Positions 42,246-53,715 of a DNA stretch of 64,000 nt are shown one piece after another. Source of the DNA: Lanius collurio (Eukaryota > Chordata > Aves > Passeriformes > Laniidae); contig JACBWW010000016.1 of the NCBI GenBank assembly GCA_020086605.1, positions 2,747,898 through 2,811,897 on the forward strand, written 5' to 3'. Below the pieces are notes generated by a model. It saw only the letters and a list, made by a program, of their open reading frames with translations, ran no database searches and was not told the origin of the DNA. The translations under genes and the position numbers were made by a program. Positions within the stretch are counted from its first letter, which is position 1; every line of letters begins with the position of its first letter.

Positions 42246-45200
42246 GTCCAACTGCAATTTATTTTAAATTTAAACTGGATCACAGTTGTATGTGCTGAAA
42301 TGGCTGCACGTGGAACTGGTGCAGAAGAGCCTTGCTATGTCCTAGCTAGGAAATGTCAGCATGGGCTGCTTGCTGCAATTCCACTGTTGTGAAAAAAAAG
42401 AAACAACACTTAACACTCATCTGTTTTGTCAGGAACATCCTAGGATTTATCTGTTCTATGAGTAAATAAGGGTCTGATAAATTCAAGTAATATGTTCGTG
42501 CTTCAGGTGCTAATACAAATAAGTCCAGAGAATATTGTGATAAGAAATGGGGGAAAAGAACACTCTTCCATGTAAAATATTTTAGAATGAAAAAAGTTAA
42601 TACAAGATTCATAGGCTTTTTTTTCTTACAGAATTGGAAGAGGTAAAACATTAATACTTGACTGGTCATAAGGAGTCTTACAGGCAAAAACAAAGCAGTG
42701 TTTCTTAAAACTCTCAATTTATGAAATGTGTGTAGAAGATGCTACTTAAAAGTGTGTTCAAGGGTGTAAAGTTTTTTAATGAATAGGAGGATGGGTAGGG
42801 AAGAAATGTAATTGTGTACTTCATTCTAGTTTTTCCATTCTGCTCTGCTAGCATGAAATTTGGACAATAAATCATTCAAACTGCTTAACTTCTACTAGTA
42901 GAAAATATGGAAATGGTGGAAGGGAAAAAAATTGAAAATGGTGGAGGGATCCAGGTAGTGCACATATTAATGACTAGGACAGCATTATACTTCATTCAGG
43001 CTTAGAGCCTCCACATTATTGTCACAAGGCTGTCATTCCTTTGTTAACATTAATAAAAGCTGGATATCTGAAGTTGTTTGCAGCATCCATTTCTCAACTG
43101 AATTTTGGTTAGAAAGAAAATCATACCTTTGATGGATGTAGCAAACAAATTTTCCTGCTTTTTAAAAAGGGGATAGTTCACAGCTGGATAGTAGGAAGTA
43201 GCTTTTAACTCTGAATAAATTTCAATTTATGTAAAGTAAAAGAATTGTGATTATCTATCACTATTGCCCTAATATTTTTTTTTTTGCCATTTTGAGAATT
43301 CAGGGAAAAGATTAGATTGTTTAATTAATGTGAATAACTTCCAAAATTGTTAAACCATGTCAGATTTGATCAAATAACAGAAGTAAACTGCTGCAACAGG
43401 TCTTAAAAATCATTTCAGATTTGGATGACAGAATTTTGTCATGACATAAATAGAGGTATTCTTGAAAATACTTTTCTGTTGAAGATACATGTATACATGA
43501 ACAATGTGATTTCTGTGGGTTTGTTGCATTTTGGCTGGTTTTTCTTTTTTCCCTTTGGTATGCCTTACTATGGGTACAGCATAAGCTTTGTAATTTGCTT
43601 TTTGAGCAACAGAGGTGTTAGTTGTTCCCTCAGGTATAGATGAGGTATTTACCTTTATTTTAGAGTCTCAAGTAACATTAAGACTACCTCTGAATTGTTC
43701 TGTCATTTCTTTACATTTTTGGGACATAAAATTGTTACCCTTTTCTGCACTAAAAACCAGTCAATAAAATACAATATTTTAAATTATTTAAAGATGATAC
43801 AATGGGAAATTGGTTCTCTCCATTCAGAAGGCTGGATAATTGAGCTGCATTTTTATGGCTGCAAAAATCAATGTCTAGGTGGACTTTGGAAGAATGCCTA
43901 TAAAAAACTGGCATTTGCATTAAGCAGCATCATTAAATTTTTGACTGAGTCACAGATGGTGCTTTCTAGTGTTTCATTTTTTGTTTTATCATCTTGTATC
44001 AACCTATGTTAGGGCAAACCAGGTTTAAAATGTGACGTAAATTGATGCTTCTTTTGAGAGTGATGGCAGTGATACACAAATCCGAATGAAACCTGCAAGA
44101 TTGTAGGTTATTCTTATTTTCAAAATAGTTCTTAGGCCTCAGCTTGTTTAAATGCAGAGTATGTTAAATATTTAGGAAAGGCAGTGAGTAAGGTTTTAGT
44201 TTCCTTTGGTGTCTTGTCTGGTATTTCATTAACAAAGGATTTCTTGTGGCAGTCGGTTTTTCTTAATTTAAACTTTGAGCCGTACTGAGACGTGGGAACA
44301 CTTGGCCTTTCCACAGGAAAAGATGTGGTGAGGTTGTGGTTTTTCAAGAGTGTGGAGGGATTTGGTGGTTTTAGGATGGCATGGATGTTTTTAATTTTTA
44401 ATTTAATATAAAACTTAAAAAAATGTTAACAGCAAAAGAACTGGGAATACTTTACCTTCTGAAGATTTTTTGTGTTAAAAAGATTCCTTGCTTAGATCCT
44501 TGCAAGCATGACTGTTTCCTCTGAAATCTGAATATTTGTCATCTTGGGAAATCTTTAAAGATTTCACACTGTTTTCAATATCTTAGTCTTTTTTAGTTGA
44601 ATGTGTTGCAAGACATTATCAAAGCTGGTATCCTTAAAATGTTAGGATGACAAACGTGTTTCACACACTTCATTTTTTAATGAGGTAAAGAAAAAGAGAC
44701 TTCTCCATTATGCCCACACTGAGCATCTGGGAGATCAGAGCAAGTGGTTCCCAGAATATTCATATTAAACAGTTGAAAAATGCCACTTAATATTAGCTAA
44801 AGCTACATGGGCTAATGGGAGGTGGAGGCATTGCTGTGAAGCCCTTGTCCTCAGAGCACTCCTGTATTCCTTGTATACTTTGGCATCTACTGAGATACAG
44901 CAGCTTGCAGTGTTTTGTTATTTAAAAAAGTGTATATTGGTTTCTTCCTCATTCTCTTTTCTTGAGCAAATGACATCTTGAAGGTCAGCAACAATTCAAT
45001 CCACCCTTCAGAAGGTGAGGTTTTTTCCTCCAGCCTTCCCAGGCGAATGAAAACCCTTTGAGAAAAATCCCATCAAAGACTTCAGCAGTCTTGACATCTC
45101 CACCCTGCACACCTGTGCACAGCTTAAGCATTTGAATGGATACCTTTGAGACTACATAAAGCTTTAAGCCATGAGTACTCCCTGAGCTGGAGGGACTTTT

Positions 45201-48200
45201 TTTTTTCCTTTTTTTTTCCTTTTTTGAGTGGTAATTCAAGGTTACTGTCTTGGTCAGATCGTTTTGTCCAAAAGCACAGTCTTGAGAAAAGCGTGGGGAA
45301 CGGTTCGTACCCTGTGGTTATAGAGCAGTTAGCTCATAAACCAAGATGCATCATTACTATCATTCAGTTAGTGTTATCAGGAAAACTGTCAGATTTAAAT
45401 GCTTAAGAGAGCTCTTGTAACTGTTGCCATGGCAATATCAGAACAGCAACGTGGTAGTTTGCATCCATATCCCATGTTCAGCTAAACTCCCTTGCAGTCT
45501 TTTAGCTGTGAAAGGAAGGTACCATATTGTACCAGACTCTGTTTCTTTGGAGCTGACCTGGAACCAATGAAGGCTGAAATTAACTCTTTGTGTGAAGATT
45601 AAATACAAATTCTGGTCACAAGTGATCTAATTTGCTTTGCTCTTGGTTTGCCTCCATGTGTTATACTATGTGTAAAGTATTCTCCATGGAGTTACTGATC
45701 TGCTGTTTATACCATCGTGTCATGACTTGGAATTTGGTTCAGGCCTTAATAAAACACAGGCACTAAAAATTTTCTTAGAAGAATGGATTTACCTCATAGG
45801 TTCCTATGTTCTTTAAGTGAATACTTATGACTGGAATTCCAGATCCTGCTAATTTTTTGTAGTGCTTTTCCGTGCCACTGAGCCTGTCCTGTATTTCCAA
45901 CCTGTGTGGTGTTGATCAGCTGCTGCATTTTTAGTTTTGCTCTTCCATTTTCTGACATTCAAGCTCCTTTTTCACTGACTTGCTGCAAGAAGTTGTTTTG
46001 CAGAGCCCTCCCCCAGCCTCCTGCTCCGGAAAGCCTTTGATTCACTCTTGGTACAAAGCAGAGCCCACGTTCTGTCCTTGCTGACCTACATTTGCACAGT
46101 GCAGTGTTTCAGAGCTGGCCATGCAGCTTCCCTGCCTCCCTCCTTCCCCTGGGTGCCCACGGAGTGCCTGGGCTTGGGAGGCAGTGCTGGATGGGCTGGA
46201 GATGGGATCTGTGGGAATAACAGCCAGTGCCATGTCCAGTGGTGTGAGACTGTGCCCTGAATCACATCCTGCTTTGGAGGGACAGTCTGACATGAAAAGG
46301 ACAATAACACTCTTCATTGAGACGTGTGGGTCTGACAGTGTGACTGAGTGATTGTCCAATATTTATTTATTTGTGCTATTTGACAGCATAAGAGGGATTG
46401 AGAAATGGCACTTAAAATTGGGAAAATAAGGCAACAACAAGTGATGTTTCTGCAAATCAGTTACAAGCCTGTTCTTCTCAAAAGCAAAAAATGGAAGGAG
46501 TAGCTTCTATATTAGCATCTTCCCTCTCCCTTTCATCTCCTCCTGTGACGTTTCCACGCATTGCAATGAGCATTCATTCAAGAGAAAAGATTTTCTTGCC
46601 CTGTGGGATTATGTAGGTATTTTAGACTGAAGTGTGATTGGGGACTGTGTTAACATATCAGGAAAATTAGCGGGAAGGGGGAGGCAGTCTAAAGTAATGG
46701 CCTCTAGGTGCTTCCCTCCCCTCCAGTGCCTGATTTAGTTGGGGCTTGGAGACAGTTAATGCATGTCTTAACATATTGATATATTCTGAAAATACTTGGT
46801 AAATGAGGACTGACACGTTTTATATTACTGCACTGCAAAGAAAAGCAGATTCTAAATTGCTGTTCTAGTAAGGTTAACCTGAAAGGCAGTCTGTCTCATC
46901 TCTTCTAGATCACTGCCATCCCATAATTTAAGTTTATAAATTTAAGTGAAGATCTTAGTGGGCACTGAATTTTCTCTCAGAACAACCACTGAGGCTTGGA
47001 AGTACCTTGACATGTAATTTTTTTAATTTAGAACAGATTGTGAACTTTACCCACGAAAGATCTCTCAGTGACAGGGGATGGGATCAGTTCTACTACAGCA
47101 AAAGCTGTAGTTGTGCATTTTCCATTCTTAATTCTATTGGTGTGGGATGTGCAAATAACTCATACCACTGATGTAATTGGAGACGTGAAAGGAACAGTTC
47201 TGTTGTTGAATAACAACTTTTTTTGGTAGGACTTAATTTTGGTCCTATAGTATCAATGTGTAAATCTTTATATAGTTGAAAGTTAAATAAATATGGGGAA
47301 ATGATGGAATTCCAATTTCTGATTTTTGTTACCAGGCCAGCTTTTCTAAGATTTTACTTTGCCATAATGAGGGTACTGATGATGTCACAACTTTTTTCTC
47401 CCATCATAAGTTTTGAGCCATTTTGATTTTTTTATATTTGTTTTCAACCTGAAGCAAACATACAGAGAAGTAAAAACATTTAAAGCAAATATTATACAAA
47501 CTCTTGTACTTCTATATTAAACAAATAGTTGTATCTTTGATCCCTTTTTTTAATGCATGGCAGACATGTTAGAGTTTTAGCTATAGGTTTGTATCTTATT
47601 GCTAATCAAAAATGCATTTTTTTCTTGCTGTATGGGGAAAGGAAGTGAGAGAACTTGTCCAAGCTTTTAATAATATAAATAATTATTGCACTCTTGTTAA
47701 CATGAACTGTTTTTATATTCTAGTAGAGTGAGCGAATAGCTTAAACACAAGCTAGAAAACAGTAAAACATTCAGAGAAAGGAATGTAGAACTTTCATTCT
47801 GTAATTGCATATTTCATCACACAAAATGATTCCCTTTTGTTTCTGAAAGCTTTGCAACAAACTGTGCAAGAAAACAGTGCTTGGATGTTTTTAGTCACCT
47901 TTGACCATCTTGATAAGAATTCAAATATGTTTATAGGGTAGTTTCAACTTATATCCAAACATTAATACAAATTAAAAATCATGTTGGACCCTTCAAAGAG
48001 CCTTCAGAACGGCTTTTTATTTAGCATCTGGTGCTCCTCACTAGTCCTGTAAGTAGCAGGAGGTTTGGTATGCTGAACTCGTGGGCATCGTGCCGTGGTT
48101 CTGCCAAGCTCAGGCAGATCGGCATCGTGCAGGAGCTCCAAAGCCTCGCACCCGAGAGTGGTTTGGCTGCCAAACTTGATGCTTCCAGTGCCAAACTATT

Positions 48201-50573
48201 TAAGGTTTAGTATTAACCTCTTGGACTACATCCAGGAGCCAGGAACAGCATTTAGGACTAGCCAGAGTTGGTAAAATTGAGTACATCACAGTGGAGCTGG
48301 AAAGTGCCAAGGGCCAGGAGCAGCACTGAAGTCCTCTCCAGGAGGCTGGACTGTGTCCTTGGCCAGCACTGCCTGGGGAGAGGCCACTTATGGCATTGGA
48401 CATCTTCCAAAATTCAGTCCCCTGCAGCAGTGGCTGGCTTCCCACACTGCTGTGGGGGTCTAGAGCTGGCACTGTGGTGCAGAGCCTGCCTGCAGTGACC
48501 TCCAGCCAGGTGCCTGTCAGCTGCAGCCTGCAGCAAGCAGCACCCTGAGTGGGGAACGCTGCAGGGGGTGCTCAAAGCACCCTCCCAAACATCTGTCCAG
48601 GGCAGCTCTCTCACAGGAATGTCAACAGGCCCCACGTAAACCAAGTGTATGAACTTCCAATGGAGTTGGAGAAAGTTGGAGAGTTACTGCTTTTACAGGT
48701 ATTTGCTTTCCCCAAAACCAGACATTATATGATTTGAGGTGTGTTGCAAATGTAGAAATATACAATTATCACACCTCAAACACAGCAGAGGGAAAAATAT
48801 AGTGGAGGATGACCAAAAAAATGGTGTTGAGCAAATTGCCATGCCCGCCTTCCATAAGAGCTGCTGGGATTGCTTCAGAGGTGCACCCAGTGCCTTGCTG
48901 TCTGTTCACGTGTGAGAGCTCCTGCAGACAGACAGCCCGAGAGCTGCTGAGAATGCTCAGTAATATGATTTGTCTTCTTATTATAGAGGAGAAAACCCTG
49001 CTGTGATCCCTGTTCTGTGCATGAAAACCAGGCTTTAAAGACTAGGGAACACTAGAAAAACCAAGTAGTGCTAAAGCTAGAAATTTTTTTCTTCCTGAGC
49101 AGCTTTCCCAGAAAAATTGAAATCTTAAGACCATAAATATAATCAATTTTATTAAATAATAAAAGTACATCAAATATTTGTATTTTATCCAATTAAAAAG
49201 TCCCAGTCAAACAGAAAACTAATTGTAGTTTGATCATTTGCTGCTAAATCAGAGGTGGGTATTGCCTACCCTGGCACTGTGACAAGCAGTAATAACCTGA
49301 ATTTGATACAACTCTGCTGTAACAGCTGGAAAATAAGCTTTAAAAGTTCTGTTTGTTAGAAAACTGGAAACCTGTAAATAGATTTAACCCACTTCTCACA
49401 ATTTATTTTCAGTGGTACGTGTTATGACTTTAAATTGCTTCGATTTTGTTCCTGCCCATATTGGTGGCCGGAACTCTCAATCTTATTGTGACCTTGTCTT
49501 CCCCACCTATAAACTCAGGTGTGGGGCTTCATTTTCTCCAGCAGATGCTTTCACTTGGTTGATCCTTGGTTTTGTCAGACAGGAAAGCAAAATCAACACG
49601 CTTGATTAGTTTTCTCCCACTCTGTACAAAATGAAACTTCATCAAGAACAGTCCAAGACTGGAACTTAGGTTTTACATTTCTCATCAGCCTTTGAGTTAC
49701 CTTGAAGTTATGTAGGGAAATTAACAGCAGACCCAATGAATTTGCATGAAGGTGCCAAGGGGAATGAATGTTACTTGGCACCAGATCTCAGGAGCTTGTC
49801 CTGTGACTTCTAGAGAATGAAGTAGCTTTCATTCAGCTCTTTGTGGACAGATAATCTAAGTTGCATCCAGACCACCACTTGCATTTCTGAAGCTGATACA
49901 CAAAGCAAGTCTTTGCAACTTTGATTTCATTTATCTCTCCTTCCAAACCGAATAAGCAAACTTCCCAAAACTGGACCTACTTCAAGGGAGTACTATCGTA
50001 GTGCTTTAGAATTTATTGGTAGTGCCTTACTAAATTGTGACATTGCTAAATGTGTTGTACATTAAAGAAGTGTATAATAATTGTCATGTGGCATTTGAAG
50101 GTAAAACTGATCTGCCCTTTGTGCATTTCCTTAGTTTTTAATTTTTCATTTTATAGCATTTCTAGATAACAAGAAATCATTACACGGAAGAGAACTAGAG
50201 ATATGAATGCATTTCTTAAAATAAAATTTTAGTGTGGAAAATATGCTCAATTATCTTTTATTGGCACATAAATCAGCAATTGTACCACCAAAGTGTGCAT
50301 GCTTATTATTGCACATTAACACAGAAATCCTTATATACCATCTTTTTTTTTCTTTTTTTTTCTTTTTTTTTTTTTAAATCTCAAATTCGCTGGGAAAACC
50401 TTTTGGTTATAATTCCATAATATTCAAGAGCTATACTTTTTATTCAACTTAAAAAAATAATTTCCCGCCTGCTGGGCTGGGTGCGGGCGGTGCCGGGGGC
50501 TGCTCCGCGGTGCCGGTCCATGCGTTCAGCGCGGTTGCTCTCCGGGCGGCGGCGGGGCCGGGCGGCGCCGCCC
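42246..50573 (+). other. CDC73 intron 10, third part, and B3GALT2 3' side
   Basis: From 42246 to about 49400 this is intron sequence. GC-richer patches lie at about 46000-46340 and 48040-48680, the latter with clustered CpGs near 48085-48160. The part from about 49400 to 50573 probably includes the B3GALT2 3' UTR on the minus strand. A pyrimidine tract on the plus strand, poly(A)-like on the minus strand, lies at 50343-50376. No other gene is supported. Confidence 0.65.
50439..50444 (-). terminator. B3GALT2: Candidate B3GALT2 poly(A) signal AATAAA
   Basis: TTTATT on the plus strand gives AATAAA on the minus strand about 130 nt after the B3GALT2 stop. Other candidates in the same orientation are at 50257-50262, 50012-50017 and 49402-49407. 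The last would give a 3' UTR of about 1.17 kb, which seems closer to the long mammalian 3' UTR. I cannot choose between them from sequence alone. Confidence 0.3.
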
Positions 50574-51842
50574 TCAGTGCAGCCTGCGGTGGCGGTACCT
50601 GCCGGCCTTGTCCTTGGCCGCGTTGGCGCAGGCGTTGTGCTTGTTCTGCTGCAAGTGGTTCCAGTATTTGATCAGTTCGCTAGGTTGGAACTGATGGGAG
50701 GTAATTAGGTGGCTGTATTTACAGCTGGAGTAAGAAACTCGCCAGTGATTGAAGACAAACTCGTTGGGTGGGGGCATGGGGTCAATCCGCAGCTTGGCGA
50801 GACAGATCCCCACGTACACATCCTCTAAATGTAAACGTCTGATGCTTAAAGAGACCTTAAAGATTTTTTCTGCTAAGTCTCCAGAAAAAACATAACCAGT
50901 TCCAGAGCAGAATACAGGATAACGTTCACTTGGATACAAATCAGGTGGCATATACCACTTGCTATCCTTATTCCTATTAGGTGCATAACCTCTCATTAAA
51001 TAACCTGTAAAATACTTGTGCCTCGGAGGAAGTTCTGGTTTCAGAAGCTTGTGTATTAAATATTCAGTATTGACAAACATATCACTATCAGTTTTCATAA
51101 CATATGGAACATGTGGACAGTAGGTTGCAACCCAGTTCATTCCCATCAGAGTTTTAATAGTTAAATTATAGTAGGTGTCTAAGTATTCTTGTTGAATGAT
51201 GTCGTGGTACTGTCTGCTTTCCTCAAGGATGGTTCGCTGGAGGTATCCATTTACCTTGGTGCTTAAGCCCAACAAAAAAACCCGCACAATTTGGATGCCA
51301 GGTGTCAGGCTCTCATTGCCCCAGGTCTGTCGGATGGCTTGTCTGGCCTCCACCTGGCCTGGCTCTGCAGCTATGAGCAGTATTAGAAAAGGAGTCTTCT
51401 CCTGGCACTTGTCAGGCTCGTTGATGACGTATTTGAAATGATAGGAAGTTGGATGCCCAGTGCCTTTCTCATTGTAAATACTTCCATTGGCACTGAGGGT
51501 GTTTTCCAAACCGGTTACTCCTTGTGGGGACAGATCCGTGTTGTTGGGGTTGGTGACTGTCTGAGGCCTGAGTGTCTGAGGCACAGCATCTCTCCACATG
51601 TTCCTTAGAGAGCTGTGGTTGGTCTCACTTTTTGTAGATCGAAATCCTCGTATGGTGTAAGCCATGGGGTTTTCTCTGAATCCGGCCTTGCCCGGCAGCC
51701 AGTCGTGATGGTTAAAGAACAAAAACATGGCAAAAAGAAACACCAGAGAGACCAGGCCAATGAGATGGGTGCGAAACAGAGACCTTTTGGTATTCCAGGT
51801 CATCTTTGCCAAGCAGCAGTGTCGTCTTCTCCACTGAAGCAT
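50574..51842 (-). CDS. B3GALT2: Beta-1,3-galactosyltransferase 2
   Basis: This is a single-exon coding region of 422 codons, the same length as human B3GALT2. The enzyme is a Golgi type II membrane protein of glycosyltransferase family 31. It transfers galactose from UDP-Gal in beta-1,3 linkage to terminal N-acetylglucosamine, making type 1 chains. The sequence shows a short basic cytosolic tail, a signal-anchor at about residues 26-43 (HLIGLVSLVFLFAMFLFF), a variable stem, and a catalytic domain from about 146. Family motifs are RQTWGNES (171-178), the metal-binding DSD at 252-254 in MKTDSDMF, and EDVYVG at 340-345. N-glycosylation sequons are at N75, N100, N119, N176 and N226. The ATG at 51842 is chosen because it matches the family start (MLQWRRRHCC) and has A at -3. 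The frame continues upstream only to a GTG, with no earlier in-frame ATG. The gene lies inside CDC73 intron 10 in the opposite direction, as in mammals. The C-terminal end is GC-rich. Confidence 0.97.
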   Translation of the reverse strand: MLQWRRRHCCLAKMTWNTKRSLFRTHLIGLVSLVFLFAMFLFFNHHDWLPGKAGFRENPMAYTIRGFRSTKSETNHSSLRNMWRDAVPQTLRPQTVTNPNNTDLSPQGVTGLENTLSANGSIYNEKGTGHPTSYHFKYVINEPDKCQEKTPFLILLIAAEPGQVEARQAIRQTWGNESLTPGIQIVRVFLLGLSTKVNGYLQRTILEESRQYHDIIQQEYLDTYYNLTIKTLMGMNWVATYCPHVPYVMKTDSDMFVNTEYLIHKLLKPELPPRHKYFTGYLMRGYAPNRNKDSKWYMPPDLYPSERYPVFCSGTGYVFSGDLAEKIFKVSLSIRRLHLEDVYVGICLAKLRIDPMPPPNEFVFNHWRVSYSSCKYSHLITSHQFQPSELIKYWNHLQQNKHNACANAAKDKAGRYRHRRLH

Positions 51843-51979
51843 GTTTGTAAGGATCCAGTGATGGGATATGAGACAATGCTCAAGCACAAGGCTTTTCCAA
51901 CTGGTTTAGAATCCACTGCTATTCTTTGGTATTCATTTTCCTTTGTTCATGTTGAGCAGTTGTCAGCAAATGGCTCACT
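51843..51979 (-). other. B3GALT2: B3GALT2 5' leader in the coding exon
   Basis: On the minus strand the sequence atttttttactctttgcag ends at 51980 and is a strong 3' splice site. The coding exon would therefore start at 51979 and carry 137 nt of leader before the ATG. Two short upstream ORFs lie in it (51933-51950 and 51919-51936). This places a noncoding first exon further right, consistent with the CpG island at 53490-53715. Confidence 0.65.
51919..51950 (-). promoter_or_regulatory. B3GALT2: Two overlapping upstream ORFs in the B3GALT2 leader
   Basis: The first uORF (51950 to 51933) reads ATG AAC AAA GGA AAA TGA and the second (51936 to 51919) reads ATG AAT ACC AAA GAA TAG. The stop of the first overlaps the start of the second as ATGA. 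Both end before the B3GALT2 start at 51842. Such uORFs usually reduce translation of the main frame. The effect here is inferred, and it depends on the splice site at 51979. Confidence 0.55.
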
Positions 51980-53475
51980 CTGCAAAGAGTAAAAAAATAT
52001 CAGAAAGCTTTCATTTTACACACTCATGAAAGGTTACAAATAGAAACTATATATAAACATAAAATTCAGTTAAATTTACGTTTTTCAAAAAACAGCGCAC
52101 ATCAGTGGAAACAAGATTTGATTTATGCTAAAAGCCAACCTTGTTTTATGATTTAACTTGATTTGTTAGATTTTAAAAATGCTTTTCTTCATGGTAAAAG
52201 TTTCAACAAACATCTTGGGTACCAACGAAAAAGGAGAAAATAAAATGGATCAGCAGGAAAAAGTGTGAAGCAGACATGAATAGCTTCATATCCATGGCTG
52301 TGAAATCCTTGTAGAGTGTTTGAGAATGACTGAATGAAAAAGCCTTGCTGGCAGATGGAAGGTTTATTGGCATTAATTAAAATTGATTTGACATGCAGAG
52401 GCTAGGATCGCTCACAGTTTAAAGCCCTTTTTGCAAATGGCCATGCCTGGTGGTGGGACAGACGGCACAGGGTTGGTGATGGCAGAGCTGTGTTAGTCAC
52501 AGGACCCTGCCTGGCGCGTCTCTACCGGCCCCCACTGTGCAGGGGAAGTCAATGAGAAGATGCACCTGTCAAAATTAATTTTCAGGGTCCAATAAGTGCA
52601 CTGCACAGCCCTTAGATGCTAGTGCAGGATATTCCCGGTCACCTTTCAGGCACCGCTCACCTTGTACTCTGCATTGGAGCAACACATTGAGTGGAACACT
52701 GGGCTGTGGTGCCAGGCTCAGAAGCAGATGAATTAAAATTAAGCTCTTGATTTTTAGTAAGCAGAGATCTTGGGTAGTGATCAAGGGATCATGTTAACTG
52801 GAAATAAAATTACTCAGGACTAAGTTTCTGGCCAGCTAACTGATGATCATGATTCTGGTTTGGGGTTTTTTTCCTCTATAAAAGTATATGAACCTACTCT
52901 CCTTCTCATAGCAGTCAGAAATTTCAAGTATTCTGACCAACAGCTGTAGCTGTAGGAAAAATTGCCAAAGTAGTCTGTGCTTCATTTTCTCTTAAATTTT
53001 AGCTCATATTCAGGAGCAGAGTCAATATGGCAGCTTCATGATGCTGCATATTAAAAGCTGATCACATCATCTCGTAAATGAACCTTTCACTGCACAGTAG
53101 CAATTCGTTTGTGATTTTCAATTTGCTCTAATTTATTCCTGGGCCCTAGGGTTTTGTATAGGAAAAAGGATGACAGATGAACAAGAGTCCATAGAAAATG
53201 CTGTTTCTAATAGAAATATGTAATTTATTAATTGCTTTGCTATCTTCTTAAACCAATATTTGGATTAATTTGTGCATTTAAAAACTAAGTGATACGTTAC
53301 ATGGGAAATTACAGGGTTTAACACTGTAAGGAAGTAATTTGAGATGTCAATCGAATAATAGAATATTAAGTTGTACATCTGTGATGCAACATCCAGTCAG
53401 CCCTATTCACGAAAGGGAATATTTGTATTTCGGAAGGATGGGGAGAGGGGTATAACTGATGTTTAGTTTACTTAC
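51980..53475 (-). other. B3GALT2: Candidate B3GALT2 intron 1
   Basis: This 1496-nt stretch lies between a GTAAGT on the minus strand (complement of 53470-53475) and the acceptor at 51980-51998. It is AT-rich with one GC-richer patch near 52440-52560. No coding sequence is seen. The donor is a strong hexamer but the exon bases before it (ATAA) are not ideal. Confidence 0.45.
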
Positions 53476-53600
53476 TTATCTTTACAACACCCTCCGGAGC
53501 GAGCGGGAGCTGCCTCGCAGCCGCGCCGCCGCCTCAGCGCCCCCCGCCAGGGGGCGACGCTGCGCGGCGATTGTGACGCGAGAAGGGCGCGCGCGCCGCG
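53476..53600 (-). other. B3GALT2: Candidate noncoding first exon of B3GALT2
   Basis: The left (3') edge is set by the minus-strand GTAAGT beginning at 53475. The right edge is unknown, because transcription probably starts at several points inside the CpG island and no TATA box is evident. The coordinates are therefore nominal. Confidence 0.35.
53544..53559 (+). promoter_or_regulatory. CTCF-like motif
   Basis: The sequence CCGCCAGGGGGCGACG matches the CTCF core consensus (CCASYAGRKGGCRS) at all but about two positions. It sits in the CpG island. CTCF binding there would suit an insulator or loop anchor separating the B3GALT2 promoter from the surrounding CDC73 transcription unit. Binding is inferred from sequence only. 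Confidence 0.5.
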
Positions 53601-53607
53601 ATCCTTC

Positions 53608-53688
53608 GGGAACACCCGAGCCCGGCCGGGAGCGCCCGAGCCCGGCCCGGGAGCGCCCGAGCCCGGCCGGGAACACCCGAGCCCGGCG
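53608..53688. repeat. GC-rich 20-bp repeat, 4 units in A-B-B-A order
   Basis: Four units of 20-21 bp run from 53608 to 53688. Units 1 and 4 begin gggaacacccgagcccgg, and units 2 and 3 begin gggagcgcccgagcccgg. The array is inside the CpG island and is CpG-rich. It could vary in copy number and affect promoter activity. Confidence 0.9.
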
Positions 53689-53715
53689 CCTCCTGTCCGG
53701 CCCGGTGCACTTAAG

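Larger units (their letters stand above)
53490..53715. promoter_or_regulatory. B3GALT2: CpG island, likely B3GALT2 promoter
   Basis: About 225 bp of very high GC with dense CpG stand out sharply from the AT-rich intron on both sides. The island lies 1.5-1.9 kb upstream of the B3GALT2 coding exon, on the correct side for its promoter, and next to the candidate first-exon donor at 53475. It includes a CTCF-like motif and a four-unit GC repeat, listed separately. CpGs continue at lower density to about 53900. Confidence 0.75.

Noticed and set aside
49411..49609. 65-codon open frame with an acceptor-like sequence before it
   Set aside because: It is in the probable B3GALT2 3' UTR interval on the other strand. 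The peptide is unrecognised and no consistent exon end is evident.
51843..51887. N-terminal extension of B3GALT2 to a 437-codon frame
   Set aside because: The extended frame begins at GTG, not ATG. The ATG at 51842 gives exactly the family length and N-terminus.
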